Positions 8,315-15,371 of a stretch of 33,094 nt of DNA are shown here, piece after piece. Both the position numbers and the translations under genes were made by a program. The notes under the pieces are model-generated. The model did not search any database. It saw only the letters and a list, made by a program, of their open reading frames with translations, and was not told the origin of the DNA. The DNA comes from Streptomyces apricus (GTDB lineage Bacteria > Actinomycetota > Actinomycetes > Streptomycetales > Streptomycetaceae): assembly GCF_008369065.1 (NCBI RefSeq), contig NZ_VDFC01000004.1, forward strand, positions 234,306 to 267,399. Reading direction: 5' to 3'. Positions within the stretch are counted from its first letter, which is position 1. Each line of letters begins with the position of its first letter.

Positions 8315-9189
8315 TAGGAGAGTGTCAGGTCCGTCGTGATGGTTTCCCAGAGGGCGTCGAACCACTTCTGGGACTGCTCGACGAACGCGGCGTCGCGCTG
8401 GCCCGTCCGTTCCTCGAAGGAGAAGAGGAGCGAGGTCGAGCCCAGCGTGTCGTACATGTCCAGCGTGCCGCTGTCGCCGGCCTCCTCGCGCCTCATGATC
8501 ATGTAGTACGCGATCAGCGCCTCGGTGCCGTTGAGCAGGTACAGCTTCACCGGCGGGGTGAACGGGAGTGCCCGGAACGTCACCCGGACGTCGATGCCGT
8601 GCGAGGTGCGCAGCGACCTCAGGTTGTGGCGCAGCACGTGGCCCTGGGCGTTGCGCATCTCCAGCCAGCGCTGGTGGACCGGGTCCTCGCCGTTCTCCTG
8701 CGTCTTCACGGAGACCGGGAAGGCGAGGTCGATGTCACGGGAGGGCAGGAGTATGCGCACGTCGATCGACTCGGGACGGATCCTGCCCTCGTGGATCAGG
8801 CGGACCGGTTCGCCCAGGGCCAGCATCAGCGTCTCCGCGGTCAGGCACGCCGCGTCCACGCTGACGTGCCGCGCGCCGAACGCCTCCACCAGCCGCGGCG
8901 CCAGCCCCACCATCGTCGGCTGGGGCTCGTCCCGGGTCGGGGGGGTGTCCGCGATGCGGGGCGGGCTGCCCTTGCTGACGTTGCTGAGGAGGCCGTCGTC
9001 CTGGAGGGCGCGCAGGGCCTGGCGGACCGTGCCCCGCTCCACGCCGAACTCCTCGGCCAGCTCGGCCTGGGTGGGCAGGCGGTCGCCGGCGCGCAGGGTG
9101 CCCGCGCGTATGCGGTCGCGCAGGACGTCGGCGATCTCCTGCGCCGAGAGCTTTCTGCTGCCGTTCACTGCCACGTTCTCCTGGGTCAC
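8314..9189 (-). CDS. devA: DevA-like GntR developmental regulator
   Basis: A 291-residue regulator: winged helix-turn-helix (LPTQAELAEEFGVERGTVRQALRALQDDGLLSNVSKGSP, split here only by reading) over residues about 10-80, and a 200-residue DevA-type effector domain with ILLPSRDIDLAFP and FTPPVKLYLLNGTEALIAYY, ending KWFDALW. It is very close to the regulator encoded at 9649-10572. DevA (GntR, S. coelicolor) is needed for normal aerial hyphae and is autoregulated, as I recall from the literature. GTG 9189 is chosen because it aligns with the paralogue start and lies six bases after TAGCGT; there is no ribosome-binding site, so the mRNA is probably leaderless. Coupled to the downstream HAD phosphatase gene; divergent from a 62-residue microprotein. 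Confidence 0.8.
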   Translation of the reverse strand: MTQENVAVNGSRKLSAQEIADVLRDRIRAGTLRAGDRLPTQAELAEEFGVERGTVRQALRALQDDGLLSNVSKGSPPRIADTPPTRDEPQPTMVGLAPRLVEAFGARHVSVDAACLTAETLMLALGEPVRLIHEGRIRPESIDVRILLPSRDIDLAFPVSVKTQENGEDPVHQRWLEMRNAQGHVLRHNLRSLRTSHGIDVRVTFRALPFTPPVKLYLLNGTEALIAYYMIMRREEAGDSGTLDMYDTLGSTSLLFSFEERTGQRDAAFVEQSQKWFDALWETITTDLTLS

Positions 9190-9195
9190 GACCAA

Positions 9196-9201
9196 ACGCT
9201 A
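9196..9201 (-). promoter_or_regulatory. Leaderless -10 box of the devA-like gene
   Basis: Minus-strand TAGCGT, TTGGTC, then GTG at 9189. A GTTG half-site directly precedes the box, as in the devB-like promoter, which would let the operator protein cover its own -10 region. Confidence 0.5.
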
Positions 9202-9232
9202 CAACCTTGGTCGACATGAAGGGAGTTGTTTG

Positions 9233-9293
9233 AAAGTTGTTTGCGAGTAGGTACCAACTGGGGATAACTTAAGCATAGTTGGTTGCCAACTTC
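9233..9293. promoter_or_regulatory. Candidate DevA/DevB operator array, devA-like locus
   Basis: The divergent interval carries AAAGTTGTTT (from 9233), GTACCAACT (9251-9259), GATAACTT (9263-9270) and a palindrome AGTTGG-TTG-CCAACT (9277-9291). The order and spacing GATAACTT-N6-AGTTGG-N3-CCAACT repeat at the devB-like locus with a near-identical layout, so this is conserved regulatory DNA rather than chance. Binding by the adjacent GntR proteins is inferred. Confidence 0.6.
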
Positions 9294-9386
9294 CAAGAGA
9301 TGGCGGAAGGCTCGCCTCCTCTCGCGAGGACTTGGCATGTACGACGATTCCGCATCCGCCCCGCAAGAACCGAAGGAGGATCCACC

Positions 9387-9575
9387 ATGCCCGCCATCGC
9401 TCTCCTCTCCGCCCTCCTCGTCGTCGGATTCGAGCAGTTCGTCGAGTGGCGGTACGGCGTGAGCGGCGCCGTGGGACTGCTGCTGCTCACCGTGGGACTC
9501 AAGGTCCGCAGCCCCACCTGCAGCTCCATCGGGGCCGTCGTCCTGGCCCTGATCTTCGCAGGACCGGCCCTGTGA
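9387..9575 (+). CDS. 62-residue hydrophobic microprotein (second paralogue)
   Basis: Encodes MPAIALLSALLVV... of 62 residues. Hydrophobic stretches lie at about 3-15, 25-38 and 48-60, separated by EQFVEWRYG and KVRSPTCSS. Against the third microprotein it shares EQ, RYGV.G.V, G.K, R.S and IGAV.L, so the two are clear paralogues. A strong ribosome-binding site (GGAGG, 8 bases before ATG 9387) shows it is meant to be translated. It is divergent from the devA-like gene, with the operator array between. No Pfam-type function is known to me; a membrane-associated peptide acting with the regulator is inference. Confidence 0.75.
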   Translation: MPAIALLSALLVVGFEQFVEWRYGVSGAVGLLLLTVGLKVRSPTCSSIGAVVLALIFAGPAL

Positions 9576-9579
9576 GCTG

Positions 9580-9597
9580 TGGGAACCGCCCACGGCG
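9580..9597. terminator. Small hairpin after the second microprotein
   Basis: GTGGG-AACCG-CCCAC just after the stop codon, between the convergent microprotein and devB-like genes. Five-base stem; a weak candidate terminator. Confidence 0.3.
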
Positions 9598-9648
9598 CAC
9601 ACTGCCCAGGCCCCGCACGAGACCGGCCGCACCACCCTGTGGGAGATC

Positions 9649-10572
9649 TCAGCCCGTGAGCACCAGCTCCGAGCTGATGGTCTCCCACAGTGCGTTGAAC
9701 CACAGGTAGGACTGCTCCACGAACGTCGTGGAGCGCAGCCCCTCGCCCTGCTCGAAGGGGAACAGCATCGACTGGGTCCCCTCCGCGTCGTACGTCTCCA
9801 GGTACTGGTGGTCGATCTCCTCGCCGCGCCGCGCCAGCGTGTAGTACGCGAAGAGCGCCTCCGCCCCGTTGAGCAGGTACAACTTCACCGGCGGGGTGAA
9901 CGGCAGGGCCCGGAACGTGATGTGCACGTCGATGCCGTGCGTCGTCCGCAGCGCCAGCAGGTTGTGCTTGAGGACCTGGCCCTGGGCGTTGCGCTGGGCC
10001 AGCCAGCGCCGCTGGACCCGCTCCCCGTCCTCCGTCGCGTCCACCGCCGCCGGGAAGGCGAGGTCGATGTCGCGCGAGGGCAGCAGTACGCGGACGTCGA
10101 TCCTGGCCGGTTTCGTTCGCCCCTCGTGGATGAGCCGCAGCGGCTCGCCCATCGCCAGGGTCAGCGAGACGGCCGTCAGGCACAGCGCGTCGATCTCCAC
10201 GTGCGGCGCCGCGAAGGCGGCCGTGATGCGCGAGGCCAGCGCCACCATGGTGGTCCGCGGCGGGGCCGCCGGCCCCCTCAGTGACCTGCCCGCGTCCTCC
10301 GCGACCGTCGCCGGGCTGCCCTTGGACACGTTGGACAGCAGGTTCTCCGACTGCAGGATGCGCAGCGCCTGCCGCACGGTCCCGCGCTCCACGCCGAACT
10401 CGTCGGCCAGTCTGGCCTGCGTGGGCATGCGCGCCCCCGCCCGCAGCGCACCCGACAGGATGCGGCTGCGCAGCTCGTCGGCCACCTCGTGGTGCGACGT
10501 CTGCGTCCGCTGCGACCTCTGCGTCTGTTGTGCCCTCTTCCGCCCGTTGACGGCGGCATGTTCCGGGTCCAC
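9649..10572 (-). CDS. devB: DevB-like GntR regulator
   Basis: A 307-residue paralogue of the devA-like protein. The winged helix-turn-helix contains MPTQARLADEFGVERGTVRQ, and the effector domain holds VLLPSRDIDLAFP, NAQGQVLKHNL, and FTPPVKLYLLNGAEALFAYY, ending LWFNALW. The effector domains of the two proteins are identical over long runs, pointing to a fairly recent duplication. A short Gln/Thr/Ser-rich insert (RAQQTQRSQRTQTS) precedes the DNA-binding domain. In S. coelicolor a devA paralogue named devB lies beside devA, as I recall; the symbol is given on that basis. GTG 10572 is six bases from TAGGGT and has no ribosome-binding site, so a leaderless transcript is likely. It is divergent from the third microprotein gene. 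Confidence 0.8.
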   Translation of the reverse strand: MDPEHAAVNGRKRAQQTQRSQRTQTSHHEVADELRSRILSGALRAGARMPTQARLADEFGVERGTVRQALRILQSENLLSNVSKGSPATVAEDAGRSLRGPAAPPRTTMVALASRITAAFAAPHVEIDALCLTAVSLTLAMGEPLRLIHEGRTKPARIDVRVLLPSRDIDLAFPAAVDATEDGERVQRRWLAQRNAQGQVLKHNLLALRTTHGIDVHITFRALPFTPPVKLYLLNGAEALFAYYTLARRGEEIDHQYLETYDAEGTQSMLFPFEQGEGLRSTTFVEQSYLWFNALWETISSELVLTG

Positions 10573-10578
10573 AGCCGA

Positions 10579-10584
10579 ACCCTA
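10579..10584 (-). promoter_or_regulatory. Leaderless -10 box of the devB-like gene
   Basis: Minus-strand AAGTTG abuts TAGGGT, followed by TCGGCT and GTG at 10572. The AAGTTG half-site next to the -10 box suggests autoregulation. Confidence 0.5.
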
Positions 10585-10643
10585 CAACTTCGCGCCATCT
10601 TTGGGCAGTTACCGTGAAGGTGGTTATGAGACGCATCCAAACG

Positions 10644-10676
10644 GAGATAACTTCATTGAAGTTGGTCACCAACTTC
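10644..10676. promoter_or_regulatory. 19-bp palindromic operator, devB-like locus
   Basis: GAAGTTGGT-C-ACCAACTTC (10658-10676) is a perfect palindrome with 9-base arms. It is preceded by GATAACTT (10646-10653), itself forming AACTT-N5-AAGTT with the palindrome arm. The same layout occurs at the devA-like locus. It lies between the divergent devB-like and microprotein genes, where a dimeric GntR protein would be expected to bind. Confidence 0.65.
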
Positions 10677-10782
10677 AGCAACATGGTCAAACTTCCGGGG
10701 GGTTGGCCACCAGAGTCGCGAACGACGACCAGGTGGATCGGTCCCGGCAGGGGTTGCCGCCCCGTCCCGAAGGAGGGACCGC

Positions 10783-10968
10783 ATGCCGTACATAGCCATC
10801 GTCGTCGCCGTCCTCGCCATCGCCCTGGAGCAGCTGCTCCAGGTCAGGTACGGCGTGATGGGCGTCGTCGCCTTCGTCGCCCTCGCCATCGGCATCAAGG
10901 CCAGGAACTCAATGATCGGCGGCATCGGGGCCGTGATCCTCGTGATGCTGCTCGCCCAGTCCGGCTGA
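10783..10968 (+). CDS. 61-residue hydrophobic microprotein (third paralogue)
   Basis: Encodes MPYIAIVVAVLAIAL... of 61 residues with three hydrophobic stretches (about 3-15, 25-38, 46-58). The linker EQLLQVRYGVMG and the following GIKARNSMIGGIGAV match the second microprotein closely. GGAGG lies eight bases before ATG 10783. It is divergent from the devB-like regulator across the 19-bp palindrome and is followed by a strong hairpin. Function unknown; a small membrane partner or output of the regulator is inference. Confidence 0.75.
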   Translation: MPYIAIVVAVLAIALEQLLQVRYGVMGVVAFVALAIGIKARNSMIGGIGAVILVMLLAQSG

Positions 10969-10990
10969 CCGGGCCTCACCGCCCGGCAGC

Positions 10991-11039
10991 CGGCCGACCG
11001 GGTTCCCTTCCGGAGGGGAGCCGGGAGCCCGGTCGGCCG
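10991..11039 (+). terminator. Terminator after the third microprotein
   Basis: CGGCCGACCGGG (10991-11002) pairs with CCCGGTCGGCCG (11028-11039), a perfect 12-bp stem around a 25-base loop that itself can fold (CCCTTCCGGAGGGG). The rest up to 11166 is A/C-rich low-complexity DNA with CGACAACCGAA and CACGCAG repeats, without an ORF. Confidence 0.65.
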
Positions 11040-11166
11040 CACCACCACAACAACTGAAGACGACAACCGAACACGACAACCGAAAAGCTACGGAGCACCA
11101 CAGCACCGCACACGCACCACACGCAGCACGCAGCACGCAGACCGCGACAAGCACTCCGGAAGGTGT

Positions 11167-12423
11167 TCAGAACATGTCCGGGCACCACGGTCGCCTGGAT
11201 GTGCGCAGCAGGGCGTCGGCCGACAGGGCGGCGCCCGCTCGTACTTCCCGGACCCGGCCCAGCGCCGCGAGCCGGACCGCCGACTCGTCCCCGAGCCACA
11301 GCGACCCCAGCGAGGCCACCGGCAGCACCAGTCCGGCCTCCTCGGTGGTCGGCGTGCAGCTCGCGCCCTCGGGTGAGGCGTCCAGCCGGTACCGGCCCCG
11401 GCTGAGGCCGTCCGGGTCGGTCACCTCCAGGACGAGGACGCCCGCCGACGCGTACGTGCGTGCCTCCAGGGCCGCCACGACGTCCAGGATCCGTATCCAC
11501 AGCCAGTCGGCCTGCGTGGTGATCGCCGCCGCGCGCGGGTCGGGGAGCAGGTGCGGCAGCAGGTCGTCCGGGGCACGCCAGCCCGTCCGGACGGCCGTGA
11601 CCCAGTCGATCGAGCAGACGTGGTGCCACAGGGCGCGTTCCGCGGCCGGCGAGACGGCGACGAGGTCCTTGACCTTCGCGGTCTGCTGCGGCTGCTTCGC
11701 GTCCCCCCAGCGGTCGTCCACCGTGTACGTGAGCAGGCCCTCCGGCTCGCCGTCCGCGGTGCGGTAGAGGGCGTGGAAGGGCTCGGTCCACGGCGCCCGG
11801 TCCAGCAGCAGCGCACCCGTGGCGGTCTGCCACCACCGCTCGCTCCGGTCGATCGCGCCCGGCTGCGAGCGCCGCAGCCGCTCGTGCAGCCCGGGTCCGG
11901 TCTTGCGTACCTCGTCGCCGTCCACGAGGTCGACGCGACCGCCGTCGCCGGGCCCGGCCCACCGGGGGTCGAGTCCCGCCCGCGGGACGTCGACCGTCCA
12001 CTCGGCGGCCGTGGTGGCCGCCCCGAACCCGTACCGGCCGTAGATCGGGTACTCGGCGGCGATCAGCGTCGCCACGGTGTCCCCGCGGTCCCGCGCGGCC
12101 GCCAGGTCCTGGGCCATCATCCGCGTGAGGACGCCCCGGCGGCGGTGGGTCGAGGTCACGGTGACGTTCGAGATCGCGTCGGCCCGGACGGCCGCGCCGC
12201 CGACCGCGGTGACCTCCTGCGCGAACGACCGGAAGGTCCCCACGCACCGGTCCCCGTCGAACGCTCCCAAGGTCCGCCCGGGCACGATGTAGGTGCTGCG
12301 GTCCGCGATCTCCGCCTCCGAGACGCTCGGTGGCCGCAGGAACCCGGTGTTCATGGCGCGGATCCAGTCGGGGATCTCGTCGGCGCGGATGGGGCGTACG
12401 TCGATGTCGTGGCGCGAACTCAT
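11167..12423 (-). CDS. eis: Eis-like N-acetyltransferase (GNAT)
   Basis: A 418-residue protein of the Eis family. The N-terminal GNAT domain has the acetyl-CoA loop [13 protein letters not shown] (residues 91-103) and the motif [11 protein letters not shown] (124-134), which corresponds to the catalytic Tyr region of mycobacterial Eis. A second GNAT-like and a sterol-carrier-like domain follow. The chain ends CPDMF with a C-terminal Phe, as expected since the terminal carboxylate takes part in catalysis in Eis. Eis enzymes acetylate amines at several positions, including aminoglycosides and Lys residues; the natural substrate here is unknown. ATG 12423 is six bases from TAGCGT, so probably leaderless. 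rsiG lies upstream on the same strand. Confidence 0.88.
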   Translation of the reverse strand: MSSRHDIDVRPIRADEIPDWIRAMNTGFLRPPSVSEAEIADRSTYIVPGRTLGAFDGDRCVGTFRSFAQEVTAVGGAAVRADAISNVTVTSTHRRRGVLTRMMAQDLAAARDRGDTVATLIAAEYPIYGRYGFGAATTAAEWTVDVPRAGLDPRWAGPGDGGRVDLVDGDEVRKTGPGLHERLRRSQPGAIDRSERWWQTATGALLLDRAPWTEPFHALYRTADGEPEGLLTYTVDDRWGDAKQPQQTAKVKDLVAVSPAAERALWHHVCSIDWVTAVRTGWRAPDDLLPHLLPDPRAAAITTQADWLWIRILDVVAALEARTYASAGVLVLEVTDPDGLSRGRYRLDASPEGASCTPTTEEAGLVLPVASLGSLWLGDESAVRLAALGRVREVRAGAALSADALLRTSRRPWCPDMF

Positions 12424-12429
12424 GGGCTC

Positions 12430-12435
12430 ACGCTA
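12430..12435 (-). promoter_or_regulatory. Leaderless -10 box of eis
   Basis: Minus-strand TAGCGT, GAGCCC, then ATG at 12423. Confidence 0.5.
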
Positions 12436-12530
12436 GGCATACGGGGCAGAGGGTGTCGTGCGGATTTCGCGCGCCGGCCCCGACCACGGACCCGGGGCCC
12501 GGGAGCCGGCCGCCGGGACCCGGTCGCCGG

Positions 12531-13145
12531 CTACATCAGCAGGTCGTCCACCTGGGCCTCGCCCTCGCGGTACCGGCGGGCGATCTCCGCGCTGCAGTCG
12601 TCGGCCGTCCGCTGCAGCTCCTGCCGCCGCCGCGAGACCTGCTGCTCGTAGCCCACGAGCCGCGCCATCCCGGCGTCCAGTTCCGCGTCCGTACGCGCCC
12701 GGAGGTCCGACAGCTCGACCTCGGCGAGCATGTCGGCGGCCAGCAGCCGGTACTCCTCGCCGTACGGCGTCGCGACGGTCACGTGCCGCGCCGACGAGCG
12801 GTGCCGGGCGGGCGCGTCGGTCAGGATCTCCGACAGCCGCGCGACGACCGACGCCTCCTCCACGACGGGCGTCCCGGCGTCGTCGGCGCGGTCCGCGCGG
12901 GGTCCCGTACGCCGTCCCAGCTCGGCCCGCAGGATGTCGATCCGGCCCTGCAGCAGCCGCCGTACGTAACTCAGGTCGGCCTCGTCGCGCTGCGCGTCCC
13001 GGCGCAGGCCGCGCAGTTCCGGCAGCCGCAGGCCGCCCAGCGGCGGCGCGGGGTCCGGCACCGGGCCGTCCGTCCCCCGGGCGGGCGGCCACGCCCGGGT
13101 CAGTGGAACGGGCCCGGACGACTGCCCCGTACTCGGTGTGCTCAT
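12531..13145 (-). CDS. rsiG: RsiG, c-di-GMP-responsive anti-sigma factor for WhiG
   Basis: A 204-residue coiled-coil protein with a disordered Pro-rich N-terminus (1-40). It carries two exact copies of the RsiG c-di-GMP-binding pattern E-x3-S-x2-R-x3-Q-x3-D: E55/S59/R62/Q66/D70 in the first helix and E167/S171/R174/Q178/D182 in the second. In Streptomyces, RsiG bound to c-di-GMP holds the sporulation sigma factor WhiG inactive; the two motifs give an antiparallel helix pair that binds the dinucleotide. Having both motifs intact strongly supports the name. ATG 13145 begins MSTPSTGQ; the open frame extends to 13265 but that extra part reads as upstream DNA. Divergent from dtd across a 206-base interval that contains a tandem 11-bp repeat. 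Confidence 0.92.
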   Translation of the reverse strand: MSTPSTGQSSGPVPLTRAWPPARGTDGPVPDPAPPLGGLRLPELRGLRRDAQRDEADLSYVRRLLQGRIDILRAELGRRTGPRADRADDAGTPVVEEASVVARLSEILTDAPARHRSSARHVTVATPYGEEYRLLAADMLAEVELSDLRARTDAELDAGMARLVGYEQQVSRRRQELQRTADDCSAEIARRYREGEAQVDDLLM

Positions 13146-13240
13146 GTGCCTCGACCGTCCCCTCGACCGGCGTGTGTGAGCATCGTGCCACCCCGAGTGG
13201 CCGCTATGTGACCGAGTGCCCCCGATCGGCCGTAGATGGA

Positions 13241-13262
13241 CCGTTGGGGAACCGTTGGGGAA
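13241..13262. repeat. Tandem 11-bp direct repeat between rsiG and dtd
   Basis: CCGTTGGGGAA occurs twice head to tail (13241-13251, 13252-13262) in the divergent interval. One helical turn spacing is typical of paired binding sites for direct-repeat regulators; the binder is unknown. Confidence 0.5.
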
Positions 13263-13351
13263 CAATGTGAAAGCCGCTCCCGTGCGGCCCCGTGCGACCT
13301 CCGTCCGGACCCCGTCCGGCCGCCCGCCGGACGCACGGCATGATGGTCCGC

Positions 13352-13777
13352 ATGCGTGCGGTGGTGCAGAGGGTGGACGGCGCGAGCGTCGTCGTGGACG
13401 GCGAGACGGTCGGGGAGATCGACGGCGAGGGGCTGTGCGTCCTCGTCGGGGTGACCCACGAGGACACCAAGGAGAAGGCGGCCCAGCTGGCCCGCAAGCT
13501 CTGGTCCGTGCGGATGCTGACCGACGAGAGGTCGTGCTCCGACATCAATGCGCCGCTGCTCGTCGTCAGCCAGTTCACCCTCTACGGGGACGCCCGCAAG
13601 GGCAGGCGCCCCACCTGGAACGCGGCGGCCCCCGGCGACGTGGCCGAGCCCCTGGTGGACGAGGTGGTGGCGCAACTGCGGTCGCTGGGGGCGACGGTGG
13701 CCACGGGACGGTTCGGCGCGAAGATGCGCGTCTCCCTGACGAACGACGGCCCGTTCACGGTGCTCATCGAGATGTGA
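13352..13777 (+). CDS. dtd: D-aminoacyl-tRNA deacylase
   Basis: A 141-residue DTD. It begins [13 protein letters not shown] and has the conserved [15 protein letters not shown] segment (residues about 70-84) and the C-terminal Gly-Pro motif [11 protein letters not shown] that forms the cross-subunit cis-Pro selectivity site. DTD removes D-amino acids (and misattached Gly) from tRNA in the cytoplasm as a homodimer. Length agrees with the family. ATG 13352 gives the canonical N-terminus; in-frame ATGs slightly upstream (MMVR) are not needed. A CATGAT sequence seven bases before the ATG may be a weak leaderless -10. Convergent with ygfZ. Confidence 0.95.
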   Translation: MRAVVQRVDGASVVVDGETVGEIDGEGLCVLVGVTHEDTKEKAAQLARKLWSVRMLTDERSCSDINAPLLVVSQFTLYGDARKGRRPTWNAAAPGDVAEPLVDEVVAQLRSLGATVATGRFGAKMRVSLTNDGPFTVLIEM

Positions 13778-13786
13778 GCCCGGGTG

Positions 13787-13800
13787 CCCCGTGCACGGGG
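13787..13800. terminator. Palindromic hairpin between dtd and ygfZ
   Basis: CCCCGTGCACGGGG is a perfect 14-base palindrome between two convergent stop codons; a possible bidirectional terminator. Confidence 0.4.
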
Positions 13801-13801
13801 G

Positions 13802-14764
13802 TCAGGGCTCGACCACGACCTCCTGGGCCGCGGCCGTCGTGTCGGCGACCAGCCGGGCGTCCAGCGGTACGTTGCGCTTGACCAGGCCGAGGGCGATCGG
13901 GCCCAGCTCGTGGTGGCGTACGGAGGTCGTGACGAAGCCGATCTTCCGGCCCTCCGGCCCGTCGTCCGCGAGGCGCAGCTCCGCGCCGTGCGGCGGCAGG
14001 TGCACCTCGCTGCCGTCCAGGTGCAGGAAGACGAGCCTGCGCGGCGGCTTGCCGAGGTTCTGCACGCGGGCGACGGTCTCCTGGCCGCGGTAGCAGCCCT
14101 TCTGCAGGTGCACCGCGCTGCCGATCCAGCCCAGCTCGTGCGGGATGGTGCGGTGGTCGGTCTCGAAGCCCAGCCGCGGGCGGTGCTGCTCGACGCGCAG
14201 CGCCTCGTACGCGAGCAGTCCGACCGCCGGACCGGCCCCGTCGAACGCCTCCAGGTCCACGCGCGGCAGGAACAGGTCCCGCCCGTACGACGTCTCGCGC
14301 ACGACGGCGCCCTCGGGGGCCACGGCGATGGAACCGGCCGGCAGGTGCACGACCGCGAACTCGCCGGTGCGGTCGGTGACCTCGACGCGGTAGAAGAACT
14401 TCATCGACTCCAGGTACGCGATCAGCGCCTCCTGGGTGCCGGGCTCGACGTGCGCCCAGGTCGTCGTACCGTCGTCGACGAGGTAGAGCGCGTGCTCGAC
14501 GTGGCCGTTCGCGGAGAGGATCAGCGCCTCGGTGGCCTGCCCCGCCGGAAGGTCGCTGACGTGCTGGGTGAGCAGCAGGTGCAGCCAGCTCAGCCGGTCC
14601 TCACCGGTGACGGCGACCACCCCGCGGTGGGAGAGGTCCACGAATCCGGTGCCGTCGGCGAGGGCACGCTGCTCGCGGAACAGGTCGCCGTAGTGCGCGG
14701 CTACGCCTTCGTCCACTCCCTCGGCGGGAACGGCACCGGGCAGGGACAGCAGAGGGCTCTTCAT
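13802..14764 (-). CDS. ygfZ: YgfZ/CAF17-like folate-binding Fe-S cluster assembly protein
   Basis: A 320-residue protein of the aminomethyltransferase-like fold. The YgfZ signature KGCYRGQE is intact (in HLQKGCYRGQETVARVQNLG), and its single Cys is the functional one in this family. The N-terminal half (GFVDLSHRGVVAVTGEDRLSWLH) resembles the GcvT tetrahydrofolate-binding region. YgfZ proteins help build or repair [4Fe-4S] clusters in certain enzymes. ATG 14764 lies eight bases from a TAGGCT box; GTG 14770 is an alternative two codons upstream. It is on the same strand as nur, whose stop lies 34 bases upstream. Confidence 0.9.
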   Translation of the reverse strand: MKSPLLSLPGAVPAEGVDEGVAAHYGDLFREQRALADGTGFVDLSHRGVVAVTGEDRLSWLHLLLTQHVSDLPAGQATEALILSANGHVEHALYLVDDGTTTWAHVEPGTQEALIAYLESMKFFYRVEVTDRTGEFAVVHLPAGSIAVAPEGAVVRETSYGRDLFLPRVDLEAFDGAGPAVGLLAYEALRVEQHRPRLGFETDHRTIPHELGWIGSAVHLQKGCYRGQETVARVQNLGKPPRRLVFLHLDGSEVHLPPHGAELRLADDGPEGRKIGFVTTSVRHHELGPIALGLVKRNVPLDARLVADTTAAAQEVVVEP

Positions 14765-14772
14765 ATCCACAC

Positions 14773-14778
14773 AGCCTA
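14773..14778 (-). promoter_or_regulatory. Near-leaderless -10 box of ygfZ
   Basis: Minus-strand TAGGCT with eight bases to ATG 14764, so the 5' leader would be zero to two bases. The -10 lies between the nur stop and ygfZ. Confidence 0.4.
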
Positions 14779-14798
14779 CGACCGAGCGGCGGACGTTT

Positions 14799-15356
14799 TT
14801 ATTTCCCGCTCTCCCGGGTGTTCCCGGTCCCCCGGGTGTTCCCGCTCCCCCGGGCGCCCCCGGCCCCCGGGGCGTCCGGCTCCGCCGTGTCCTCCTTCGC
14901 CGCGCAGTCCGCGCAGCGGCCGAAGATCGCGAAGTGCTTCATGTCGGTGACGAAGCCGAAGGTCTCACGGAGCTTGGCGGTGAAGTCGGCGGCGACCTCG
15001 ACGTCCGCCTCGATGACGTTCGTGCAGTCGCGGCAGACCAGGTGGATGTGGTGGTGCCGGTCCGCGAGGTGGTACGTCGGCGCCCCGTGCCCCAGGTGCG
15101 CGTGCGAGACCAGCCCGAGCTCCTCCAGGAGCTCCAGGGTCCGGTACACCGTGGAGATGTTGACCCCCGACGCCGTCCTGCGCACTTCCACCAGGATGTC
15201 GTCGGGAGTCGCGTGCTCCAGGGTGTCCACCGCTTCGAGGACGAGCTGGCGCTGAGGCGTCAGCCGGTAGCCGCGCTGCCGCAGGTCGCTCTTCCAGTCG
15301 GTGTCCGTGCCCATGCCGGTGCCCGTGCCTTCGGTGCTGCTTCCGGTGCTCACCAC
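14799..15356 (-). CDS. nur: Nur, nickel-responsive Fur-family repressor
   Basis: A 185-residue Fur-family regulator. The DNA-binding domain (WKSDLRQRGYRLTPQRQLVLEAV...NISTVYRTLELLEELGLV) is followed by the metal-binding dimer domain. His pairs VSHAHLGHG (H85, H87) and HHHIH (101-105) and H141 fit the Ni and M sites of Streptomyces Nur, and CRDC plus CADC are the structural Cys pairs. Nur represses nickel uptake and the Fe superoxide dismutase when nickel is present. Compared with the Nur I remember, there is an insert (GSSTEGTGTGMGTDT) after MVST and a Gly/Arg/Asn-rich tail after residue 160 encoded by tandem repeats; neither touches the metal sites. GTG 15356 lies six bases after TAGACT, so a leaderless mRNA is likely. 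Confidence 0.88.
   Translation of the reverse strand: MVSTGSSTEGTGTGMGTDTDWKSDLRQRGYRLTPQRQLVLEAVDTLEHATPDDILVEVRRTASGVNISTVYRTLELLEELGLVSHAHLGHGAPTYHLADRHHHIHLVCRDCTNVIEADVEVAADFTAKLRETFGFVTDMKHFAIFGRCADCAAKEDTAEPDAPGAGGARGSGNTRGTGNTRESGK
14811..14862 (-). repeat. Tandem repeat encoding the Nur tail
   Basis: CCCGGGTGTTCCCG and close variants recur with a 15-base period, giving the protein repeats SGNTRGTGNTRESG. In-frame period (multiple of three) allows copy-number change without frameshift. Confidence 0.6.
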
Positions 15357-15362
15357 ACCGGA

Positions 15363-15368
15363 AGTCTA
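15363..15368 (-). promoter_or_regulatory. Leaderless -10 box of nur
   Basis: Minus-strand TAGACT, TCCGGT, then GTG at 15356; identical in hexamer and spacing to the lacI-type gene promoter at 21711. Confidence 0.5.
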
Positions 15369-15371
15369 GGA

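Noticed and set aside
9269..10690. 473-codon open frame on the minus strand
   Set aside because: It is a shifted frame over the devB-like gene and its flank, Ala/Gly/Arg-rich without motifs; the real gene has an intact winged helix and effector domain.
11043..11166. A/C-rich repeats as a small RNA or CRISPR-like array
   Set aside because: Repeat units are too short (7-11 bases), irregular and without spacers; treated as low-complexity intergenic DNA.
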